The position numbers and the translations under genes are program-made. This document shows, piece by piece, positions 1 through 9,886 of a stretch of DNA of 64,000 nucleotides. Source of the stretch: Tubiluchus corallicola (lineage: Eukaryota > Priapulida > Priapulimorpha > Priapulimorphida > Tubiluchidae); the NCBI GenBank assembly GCA_030141605.1, contig JAQGDQ010000127.1:186001-250000 (forward strand), in the 5' to 3' direction. Every line of letters starts with the position of its first letter. Position 1 is the stretch's first letter. The notes beneath the pieces are model-generated. The model was not told where the DNA came from and ran no database searches. It saw nothing but the letters and a program-made list of their open reading frames with translations.

Positions 1-269
1 GACTAAATTGGACGTGTCGACATCAAGTATAACTGAATGTCTCCTGCGACAGAAAACTTCAGTCTGCGTATGAAATTTGTAATGTAAAGAAACGGAGACT
101 CTAGCGATTTGCATGACGACTTTAACTTCCTATAATGAATTTTGCATTTCATTTCGAAACGGACGAAGTGTAAACCAAACCTTAGATATTGAAATTGCAA
201 AAACATTCTCAGTTATAAAAACCAACTTAGATGAATTCATACTAGGTGATTATACTGCACTATAGTTGT

Positions 270-470
270 ATCATTTGTTGCTGCTTTGTTATTTATTGCA
301 ACTGACAGTGTTGATGCTGCTGTTGTTGCTGCTGCTGCTGCGGCTACTGCTACTACGTTATTATAGTGTTATCGTTAGTGTTGCACAGCTTGCTGTTTGT
401 TATTGTGGTTGTCGATTTTTGCTGCTGTTGTTGCTGTTGTTGCTTTTGCTGCTGTTATTGAATAGTTATT
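270..470. repeat. Imperfect CTG/TTG trinucleotide repeat
   Basis: Dense runs of TGT, TTG, CTG and GCT triplets occupy two blocks (about 276-350 and 418-465), separated by less regular sequence. Open frames through it read as poly-leucine, which is a by-product of the repeat and not evidence of a gene. Confidence 0.7.
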
Positions 471-1434
471 GATGTTCCTGTTGTTGACCCCAGAGGTACT
501 GCCTGAAAAATTCCTAAAGGAGACGGAAGAGGTATTAGTGTGCCCCAAAAATCATTCCATACAAAGTTATATTACTTAGTATTACGCTTAGCTGTTTGAA
601 AGTCTTATAGTATTGGAAAAGAAAATTCTTAACAACTGCATCACCATCTTAGTGTGCACCCCTGATTCACAAACAAAAACACCTTATTGACATAATTGAC
701 TATATAAAGTAAATTGACAATTTAAACTTTTTGTTAGTTAGAAGAGTGTGTTTCGAAGGTTCTGATTATTTTTTTCAAACTGTACGCAATGTTATCTAAA
801 ACTGTCGAAGGACTTTTACCGTTGAAATGGGTGCGATTAATGATCCTCTCGGGAGTTTAAATTAACAAGTTTATGCAGTTTTAATGCTGTCCAATGGTTT
901 CTTATGCGTTAAAAATTCGCGAATGTGACTGATTTGCTGATTTTTGGCTAAGAAAAAGATTTACGCTATTGTTTTGAGCTAATAGCACATGCTTTGTAGA
1001 CTGCTTGACATTTTTAAATGAAAATTTGTCATGTTGCTTGGATTAATAGATCTGGTTTCACAACGTAATTATTGACAATCCTTAATTGCGTTTAAATACT
1101 ATAATGTAACTTTGCATGGAAAGTTCTTTTGGATATACTTTTGAATTCCCCCTTTAAAGTGCAAAAAAAAACCCTTACTTACATAAAGTTAGAGAAATTC
1201 GACTTGAAATTTTACATCACCTACATACGCCTTATTGCACACAGAGCTTGTATTAGCTGCGATGCCGTATAAAACTTCAAAATTTAAATTCCCGCGATGA
1301 CTGCTATGCAGGGTAGGATTATCCTATAATTATAATACAGGTGCAGCCTAGAGACTGAAGCTTGTGGGCCGTCAAGCTTTGGTATCAATTAATTGGTAAA
1401 AAATTTGGTTTTGCAATAACTAGTAATTATTGGC

Positions 1435-1747
1435 ATTAAATTTCTTAAAAAAACATTAGATCTTTTTATAAATGAAAGATAGCTAATCTATAGTTTACAT
1501 AAAGATTCCGCAATAAGTTTAATTCAAGCTATTCAAATATTGTTTATCTAAAATATATTACGGGAAACTGCAGACGAGTTAGAGGGTCAATTAATTTTCT
1601 TAAAAAACATTAGATTTCTTTTATCTATAAACGAAATATAGCTATTGTATAGTTTATATAAAGAATTTGTAATAAGTTTAATTCAAGTTATGCAAATGCT
1701 GTCTAGCTAAAATATATTGCCAGTAACTGCAGGCGAGTTAGAGGGTG
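1435..1747 (+). repeat. Diverged tandem duplication, period about 156 bp
   Basis: The unit at about 1435-1589 recurs at about 1590-1747. Both begin with a TTTCTTAAAAAA run followed by ACATTAGAT. Both share ATAAGTTTAATTCAAG and AAAATATATT, and both end with a CTGCAG(A/G)CGAGTTAGAGGGT block. By eye the copies are roughly 80 percent alike with small indels. No coding content. Confidence 0.65.
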
Positions 1748-2186
1748 ACTCTGTCTGAAGCCAAGGGGTCCCAATAATTTCAATAGCCTAGGGGCCAAAA
1801 AAGCCATATACTACACTTCACTAACTAAGCAAAAGTATAGATTAATGCACCTTGTGGATAAGCTTAAAAATGGAAAGTCAGGCACTGTCAGTGGTGCACA
1901 CTGGCAAGATGAATAAGTGACATAACCAGTTGGCTCAAACATTTTAAATTACTGAGAGTTTTCTGTTCTAGTTACATAAGTCAAACAAGCAGGTAAGCGT
2001 AATGTAGGTAATGTAGCTTTTGTGGAAGGTTTTTTGGGACCTACTTTAAAACTGCTTTTTCTTCACTTTTAATGATTAGGTGTCGTTGTACTTGTTCTAC
2101 ACGATTCGAAAACAGATGCCATTTTGGCCGCGCGCTCGCTGAGATGGAAGTTGTTAGATATGGATTGAACTAATGTGGCGCTTGTT

Positions 2187-2913
2187 GGGCGCCGAGTAAT
2201 CTACCAGCCGAAGTAGGACAATTGGCGTACATGGGCTAGCCCAAGTAGAACGCGGCGTACATAGGACACTAGAGACAGGTTGCGAATTGAGTGCGTACTG
2301 GCTCCATCCGCTGTCCTTGTTTATGTAATAATAATAATTAAAAACGTCAATACACGTTGAATAATTTATTATACGTCTGATAAAATAAAAATTTTTATTC
2401 TGAGCTAGAAGAATTAATATTTGCCCATATCTTCTTTGAAGTGAAATAAGCGCAGTTTTTAGGCGATTTCAACGTTTGCTTAAGGTATATCGTTTTTTAT
2501 TTTGTCTTGCTTCACAGACAGGCGATCCTTTTCACTCCTTCTTGGACAAATAATTGTTTTCTACTAAATAAACGGGTTAGCAAGTTACGCGCCCGACATA
2601 GTTTCTCTCTTTAAAGCATTAGATACTTAGTTTGATGTTATGATGATATTAATGGAACTAATAATAATGATGATATTGTTGTAAAAAAATACGTTTGTAA
2701 ATTGCCCAAGGACTATCCATTATTATTATAAAGTTACTTTTTTCTAAAACAAATTTAGTTTTATGTTTTATTATGTCATAAATCACGATTCTCGACAGAA
2801 ATCGCTAGTGCGCTATTTGGGCTGCCCATGTATGAGACACTGCTTTCCCTCAAATTTAGCAAATGCGTTTTATCGGAAGTGTCCTACTTCGGCTAGTGTA
2901 TTACTCGGCGCCC
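2187..2913. mobile_element. Possible non-autonomous DNA transposon with terminal inverted repeats
   Basis: The 33 bases at 2187-2219, starting GGGCGCCGAGTAAT, reappear in reverse complement at 2881-2913 with about 30 of 33 positions matching. A second matching block lies inside each arm (2228-2248 against 2813-2832). The arms enclose about 0.7 kb without a recognisable transposase. I could not settle a target-site duplication, so class and exact ends are open. A MITE-like element is the best guess; a chance fold-back of a dispersed repeat is the alternative. Confidence 0.4.
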
Positions 2914-4066
2914 TACACCCCTCATGCTTACATAATTTGTCAAAATTTCAAGAAAAATTGGTTAAAAAAGTCAGAAAGTCGATTTGTTGTGTATAGGTTG
3001 AGTAATCAGATTTTGAGTTTTATTCTACAGTCGGCACATCAAATCTTAAAATTTAAATTCTACAGTCGGAAGAGAAGGTACGTAATCACAGAAGTAAACA
3101 GTAGAAGAAGTCATTAATCAAAGAAGAACGTACGAAATCACAAAGAGTATTATTATTTATCGTGCTTAGTTTTATTGTTAGTATTACTATTTGCTATACA
3201 AGTATATTGCTTTTATTTTGAGAGTTTTGCCTGTCTAATGTGTACAAGAGATGTAAGGGGCATACGATGATAATGATGGTGATATTAGTCACGCTATGTT
3301 AATGTTACTTGTTTCATCAGGTAGCCTTGATTATTAATCCTTACTTTGATTGTGTTAATCAGGTTTGGAGTCCTCACTACATAAATTATTTATGATCAAG
3401 TACAGAAGTGCTTTGTAAAGCATTCTATTCCATTTACGTCTATAGACAAATATTACATGTATAACTTTTCCAGTTAATCAACTTGCTTTAATGTACATAT
3501 AGCTTAGTCTTAAAAATAGTTGTTTAATGAAATTTTTCAGGACATTGGAAAGGTTTGCCAATTTTGTCCTTTCTGTTTTTCTTTTGTAATTTCAGAACTT
3601 TATACACCAAGGTGCATACTGATTGGTTTTTAACTTGAAAAATCCAATAGTAGAATGTGAATGCTATGTAACTGCATTTAAAATAAGCTTTTTGATATTT
3701 TTTCTTGAGGCATCTTGTTTTCTGAGCTTTTATTTTTTGCATTTATAATTAGTTCCTTGGATCTTAACAGTATTGTTTGTGATATTAATCAATGATTTAC
3801 ATTACATTGAACTTTTAACTTAAGCTAAACCAGCTATAGTAAATCAGGACATGGCAGTTAAGAGACCTAGAAGTTAATCTATATTGCTGCTTAATTAATC
3901 TTAATAAAGAAGTATGCTGTAGCTAGAACAGGTCTAGTATGTGTGAATTTCTACATTAATTCTGCCAAAATGTGGTAAAAATAGTGTTTGCAGACTAGCA
4001 ATTTATAAATTTGGTCTATCGACTTTCAGAGCAAGCTACAAGAAAAGCTGAATAAGTCGATATTTG

Positions 4067-4096
4067 ATGACAAACAAAAAAAGTGGATTGCACTAG
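4067..4096 (+). promoter_or_regulatory. Short upstream ORF ending just before the NSDHL start
   Basis: An ATG at 4067 opens a nine-codon frame that stops at TAG 4094-4096, one base before the NSDHL start codon at 4098. If the exon begins at 4030, as the upstream AG suggests, this frame lies in the 5' leader and could lower translation or require reinitiation. Seen directly: the ATG, the stop and the spacing. That it is translated is inference. Confidence 0.3.
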
Positions 4097-4097
4097 A

Positions 4098-5120
4098 ATG
4101 ACTTCGTGTACGGTAATCGGAGGATGTGGATTTGTTGGCCGTCACCTAATGGAAGCATTGGTTAAGAAAGGCTATATCGTGAATGTTTTTGACATCAAGC
4201 AAACATTTGACGATGACCGTGTCACATATTTTACAGGCAACCTATGCAACAAACTTGACCTTCTTCCAGCTTTAAAAGGAGTGGAATTGGTATTTCATAC
4301 AGCCTCACCACCTGCATCCAGTGATAACAAAGAGTTGTTCAAGCGAGTAAACATCGAAGGAACTGCTACTGTAATAGATGCTTGCAAGGAAGCTGGAGTC
4401 AGAAAATTTGTTTTAACTAGTAGTGCCAGTGTAATCTATGAAGGAAAAGATATTATGAATGGTTCAGAAAACCAACCTTATACATCAAAACCTCTTGATT
4501 TTTACACAGAAACAAAAATTATGCAGGAGAAAATGGTTCTTGCCTCAAATTCTGTCAATGAAAATTTTTTAACTATTGCCATCCGTCCTCATGGTATATT
4601 TGGACCTGGTGATCAGCAGATGCTGCCCCAATTAGTAAAAGCCGCAAAAGAAGGGAAAATGAGAGCTATTATTGGAAATGGAATGAACTTGGTGGATTTT
4701 ACTTACATCGATAATGTCATACATGGTCACATATTAGCTGCGCAAAGCTTAGCAGATGGATGTTCAACAGCAGGCAGAGCCTACAACGTTACAAATGATA
4801 GTCCAGTATTTTTCTGGACATTTGTTACTTCATTGCTAGTTGGTCTTGGCTATAAGGCACCTCGTCATCACATTCCTCATATTATTGTTTGGTTTATTGC
4901 CATCCTGCTAGATATTATTAAATATCTTTTATCTCCCATATATAAGTTGGAAGTAACCTTTACTCCCATGAGAGTTGCTCTAATAAGTGGGCATCATTAT
5001 TACAGTTGCGAAAGAGCAAAACGGGAATTTAACTATAAGCCTTTAGTCTCAATGAATGAGGCAACTGAACGTACATTAAAAAGCTTTGCACATCTAAGAA
5101 ATAATAACAAAATATCGTAA
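4098..5120 (+). CDS. NSDHL: Sterol-4-alpha-carboxylate 3-dehydrogenase, decarboxylating (NSDHL)
   Basis: This enzyme removes the C4 carboxyl and oxidises the 3-hydroxyl of sterol intermediates with NAD(P)+, in the C4-demethylation step of cholesterol synthesis on the ER and lipid droplets. The 340-residue product has the Rossmann motif GGCGFVG at residues 8-14, the catalytic Y136-x-x-x-K140 (YTETK), the family signature RPHGIFGP at 163-170, and FTPMRVAL and YYSCERAK near the C-terminus. A hydrophobic stretch at about 261-280 is the expected membrane segment. The human protein is about 373 residues; the shortfall is the variable N-terminus. The frame also runs upstream through a GTG at 4083, but ATG 4098 is the first ATG and TGA 4068 closes the frame. 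The entire coding region is one exon, unlike the multi-exon vertebrate gene. It converges with the calpain gene. Confidence 0.95.
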   Translation: MTSCTVIGGCGFVGRHLMEALVKKGYIVNVFDIKQTFDDDRVTYFTGNLCNKLDLLPALKGVELVFHTASPPASSDNKELFKRVNIEGTATVIDACKEAGVRKFVLTSSASVIYEGKDIMNGSENQPYTSKPLDFYTETKIMQEKMVLASNSVNENFLTIAIRPHGIFGPGDQQMLPQLVKAAKEGKMRAIIGNGMNLVDFTYIDNVIHGHILAAQSLADGCSTAGRAYNVTNDSPVFFWTFVTSLLVGLGYKAPRHHIPHIIVWFIAILLDIIKYLLSPIYKLEVTFTPMRVALISGHHYYSCERAKREFNYKPLVSMNEATERTLKSFAHLRNNNKIS

Positions 5121-6574
5121 GACTTGATATGATGTTAGTGAATTCTCTGCATTAGTAAATTTAATGCTGACATATTTTGCAAACAACAATCTAATTTGAA
5201 AGTAGTCAATAATATAATTAGGCTAATTTGAAGGAGTATGCTATGTGTTCCTTCTTTAAAATAATATTGAAATTAGATCAGATAGAATGTGTACCTCTGC
5301 AATTTAACGTCTTTGCCTTTCATTTTGTTTGTAATGTTTTTAATATCGACAAATGAGATTTTATGTATTAAGAGTAGAATACATGTATACAAATATCATA
5401 AATAATTAGCTAGCAGTTTATGCTGAATCGTATTTCAACTCACTTATGATTCCTTTTTTTCTAGGACTTTTTGGTAAAAAATTATAAGGACAAAAGGGCA
5501 TTGAAAAAGTGTGATTATAACTGTGGTGAGATGAGCATGACGTTTAAGTGCTGGTAAATGTTTTGTACTATGTTGTCCACACTGTCCAGCAATTTTGTTC
5601 CATGTAGCTCTGGTCAATGCCTTTATAAGGAAATGACATTATTTTTAGCTGTTAAGTGCTGTATTTTGAAAAGAAGTAATAGCTTAAATGCTTCAGATGT
5701 TAATCTATCAAACTGCTTTGTTTTGCTCAACGTAATATTCTTAGCAATGTTTATTGCAGCTATGTCTTTAGTTGTAGCTTTGTATCACCTCTACGAAATC
5801 ATTATTATCGAATTTTAAGGAAGTATTTGCTTAGGAGTTTTAGAATATTCAGATTGTCCTGCAATAAATACAGACATGGACATTTTGCTTATTTAGCTAT
5901 AGGACCTAATCATTTGTGCATGACCTGTGTATCTGTATTGCTTGTAGTTTCCCCATGCCACTGCCTGCGTACGTGTGTGTCCCGTATAACTATAAATATG
6001 ATTTCTTGTTTTATAAAATTTTATTTTTTTATCATTGTGCATTCTGATAATATGACAAACTAAAAGTGCCTTTACTTTAGAAAAATACATTGTGAAATAT
6101 GCATTCGCTTTTTTCAATTATTTTATCGATTACTAACCTACATCACATTACGTTTTAATGACCTTTCGCTAGAACTGTTGACTATAAAAGAATTTATATT
6201 TTTGAAGTTAAATCTGAGTAGTGGCACTTGTAAGCCCTTTATGTTTTCTATATTTGTATGACATAATTAATGCTAATTGTCTTTTCTTAATACTTGTTCG
6301 TGAAATTAGCATGCTAGTGCAAAATACTAAACTAGGATGTTAAACTGTTGCCTTAAAAAATGGACAGTAGTCGACTTGAGAAACTACATTATAATGTAAT
6401 TGAAGTGTAACAATAGATTTACGGAAGTAAATAAAAAATTAAAGTCAAATAAACAGTGTGTTTTAAATCCCCAGTTGTGCCCAAGGTAAATTATAGATAA
6501 TTTTAACATCACATTTTCATAAATATGCTTTAAGGTATTATTTTTTTCAACACTATACCCTGTTGTTATCATCT

Positions 6575-6601
6575 ATTATTATTATTATTATTATTATTAT
6601 T
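6575..6601. repeat. (ATT)n microsatellite
   Basis: About nine uninterrupted ATT units. Confidence 0.9.
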
Positions 6602-7455
6602 GACATATTATTGTCATCTGTATTAATATCAGATATCATTAATCATTTTTAAGGCACTTACGTGCAGTATGTTATCCTCCGGTAGATTCCACAAAAGTCC
6701 AGAACTGACCACAAATGCCAACATAATTTATTATTACCAATAAAATCTGAATTTTTTTTGGCAAATCCACAAAACTAGAGTCAGAATGGGCAATCAAAAA
6801 CTGTGAAACCAAAACAAGATTGTACAAGTAATAGTGTTTATATTTAACAGTTAAGCTTAGTAAATAATACCTATTTAATCAAATAAATACTTCATTTAAC
6901 ACTTTAGAATAGATAAAAATGCATGAATAAAATTCTGTAAATACATACATTCAAAGACGGCAATAACTATACAGTACAATTTATTGTGATGTTCTTACTT
7001 TATACTGATATGCTAGCTGATTTTCTCTAAAAATTTTAATTCCATTTTTGATACAATTAACACTTTCCAAAAAAATATTTCTAATGACTTAACTCTTAGC
7101 TACATGATCAACAGTAAGTGACTGCAATATAATATTTTCAAATACGAAAAGTTTCAAACACAACCTACTTTACTTAAGTAATGTCTAGTTAACTATAATT
7201 ACACAAAGTACGTATTACAAATGGAACATAATAAATTATAAAACTGACTTAAAATAATATAATTAGCAAACTATTACTTTGCTAGTTTCTTATTTTTAAA
7301 TTTATGCTGCGGCTAAATAACGGTTATTTATTAAATGTTTTTATTAAAAAACTAGATACACTCATTAAAACTTGTATAGTATAAAATGCTCTAATGTTTG
7401 AGAAAGAGTTGCACATTATTAGATATGAATTTTGCTTACAGTTGTACACTGCTAA

Positions 7456-7461
7456 TTTATT
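7456..7461 (-). terminator. Candidate calpain polyadenylation signal AATAAA
   Basis: A minus-strand AATAAA lies about 168 bases downstream of the calpain stop codon. The hexamer is seen; its use is inferred from position only. Confidence 0.35.
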
Positions 7462-7628
7462 GACATAAAAAATTGTGTTATTTAATTACTACATAAAAAC
7501 AATGATTTTATAATACAAGTAGAACAGTATAATTACTATGATTTCAAACAATAACTGTACAAAAGGCAATTATTAGAATTGAAGTTTCGTTAGACAGCTT
7601 CTTGCAATCTTTTTTCCACTTGTACTGT

Positions 7629-9737
7629 TTATGAGTATACAGTCATTAAAATTACCTGAAAAGAAATTTAGGCAATCATTATATATAAAGAATCAAATCT
7701 ATATTAAAAATTTCTAAGCTACTTGTGCACAACTTTTAACTTGAAACCATACACAAGAGAATGTTTTGCAAAGTGTTAATTTGGTAGCTATTCAGATATT
7801 AACATAATGTAAAATGCAATGTGTTTAAAGTAACACATGTGTATGTACACTAACCTCTTCCAGTGTTAGAGCAGTGTCCTTGTTCTTTTCTTTCAGATTA
7901 ATAAACCTATCTAAAAATTAAAAGTTTATTGTGTCATTGTTAACATTAATAATATTTTCCCAATGAAATCAAATGATTATGCTATTTCAGAGAGAGACTA
8001 TTTGAACTAGAAAAACTAAGCTTGGATGCAATTAAGTTATGGATGTATTTAGATCAGAATATTACGCATTGTAGAATGGTTGGTGAAAAGACGTGACGTT
8101 CTAAAACTGTGCCCTTGTAAAAGAATTCCATACACAACCAAGATCTAGCACGCAGCTATACAAATGGGCACGCGCTTTATCTAAATCTATGCCTAGCTAA
8201 CATTAGAATGAAGTTCTCACACTCAAAAATGCCCACTGCGCCGACATTCGTGTAGTGATTAAGCAAAAATTATTAAGACACTTCTACTTAATTAAGTGGC
8301 ACTTACTGTATGAAACATGCAACTTAACGAGACAGAGCACAAAACTGTCAAACGTTAGTAGTTCGTTGTTAGCATACTTTAGCACGAGAACTTCTAGTAC
8401 TTTGTTGCTCACTGTAAAACCTATAGTGAAACAGAGTTTAAAATTAATATAGGTATTATATAGCCATAGAAACACTTTCATTTACAGTCACAAAATAAAT
8501 GTCGTTTATTAAAATTATTGTAAAAACCACATCCCCAATTCTGACATACCTGCTTCTTTTAGAAGATTACGTAATGTATAACTCCATATTGTTCCGGTGA
8601 ATTTTCTATCATAGGACATAAAGAGACCCTATAAATACCAAAGAGCTTCAGCAATAGCATTTAAGTAATTATTATTACAAACTCATTGACTCTGCGTAAT
8701 AAAATAATATGCTCATTGGGACTCTAATTCGTTAAATGCAATGTAATCAGTGCAGAGTGATAACATAACATTCAGTAAACCGAAAGTACTTGCCAAATGA
8801 GATGCAATTGCGATAATAAATTGTCTCTCACAATAAACTGTTTCATCTATTTTATTTACTTTTATAAAACAATTAAAACATGTCATTAATGATTGATCAC
8901 TTGTTTTACTATGCATGTTAACAATGGTATTAGAAAGCAGGATAACAATCAATCATATCAGTTGCAGTCTACTTCTGTCTTCATCTTATTTTAAATTTTG
9001 CAAAATTGTATGCAATACCTTCCATCTTTGCAGTGAGTGCACTATCTCTGCCACGTCACTAGGATTGATGCAGCCATGCATTGTAAACTATTATTACGTT
9101 AAGTTTCTTAGACAAGTAAATTCTGCAGTACAAATGCAAGTGATTAACAATACAAATGAAACAATTAAATTAGTCTGCTTCCAGATTACCAGTTACTAAT
9201 AGTGTAAAGAAACTTCTGATTATTACTCAGATATTCTAGAGGAAATTAAAATGAACTGAGATAGATTTGTATGACGGAAGTGTTACCTAATAAGCCAATC
9301 TTTCATACTGCTAAACCTGCCACATTAACAAACCTGTCACATTGCCAAACTTGTTGCACTGCTAAACCTGCCACATTGCCAACCTGTCACACTGCTAAAT
9401 GTACTACACTGGTAGACCTGCTACGCTACCAAACTTGCCACACTGCCAAAACCTGCACTTAGCCAAATTTGCCACACTGTCAACCCTTTCATGCTGCTAA
9501 ACCTACATACTGGAAAAATGCTGCGAAACGTGCCACACTCACAACCTGCTACATTAATTGCCTAATGTGCCACTCTGCCAAAGTGCTATACTGACAAAAA
9601 CCGTCAGGTGCCAAATCCTGTTTCACAGCCAGATGTACTACGTTGCCAAACCTGTCGAAGCATGTTACTGCTAAAATCGAATTTTGAATTTTGTTTGTTA
9701 GTTATTTAATTATTTCTTTTTATTTTAGACCTTTCTT

Positions 9738-9798
<61 letters not shown>

Positions 9799-9852
9799 TA
9801 TTTCTATATTTATATATGTACAGAGGAAAAGTGTTTAAAATAATTTCTTCAG

Positions 9853-9886
<34 letters not shown>

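Larger units (their letters stand above)
1..4029. other. Left flank with no recognised coding gene
   Basis: No open frame here resembles a known protein. The stretch holds a TTG/CTG/GCT triplet-repeat region (about 270-470), a diverged direct duplication (1435-1747), and an inverted-repeat pair (2187-2248 against 2813-2913). A moderately CpG-rich patch at about 2120-2310 could be a promoter, but no start site can be shown. The stretch ends in a polypyrimidine tract and AG at 4028-4029, which I read as the acceptor of the NSDHL exon. An upstream non-coding first exon is therefore likely within it, but I could not locate its donor. Confidence 0.5.
5121..7628. other. 3' flanks of NSDHL and the convergent calpain gene
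   Basis: No recognised coding sequence. The first AATAAA on the plus strand after the NSDHL stop is at 5863-5868, a possible poly(A) signal. On the minus strand AATAAA occurs at 7461-7456, about 170 bases past the calpain stop, a more comfortable spacing. A pure ATT repeat lies at about 6575-6601. Short frames in this interval (for example 5558-5818) show no family features and probably lie in or beyond the NSDHL 3' untranslated region. Confidence 0.45.

Noticed and set aside
266-472. Leucine-rich small protein
   Set aside because: Translation of a CTG/TTG triplet repeat only.
4083-4097. GTG start for NSDHL giving five extra residues
   Set aside because: Animal genes start at ATG; the first ATG of the frame is 4098, and the conserved region begins just after it.
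5558-5818. 86-codon frame after NSDHL with a hydrophobic end
   Set aside because: Probably 3' untranslated region; hydrophobicity follows from T-rich codons and nothing else supports it.
9295-9665. CRISPR-like array
   Set aside because: Units abut and drift in length and sequence with no constant repeat and unique spacers; the genome is animal.
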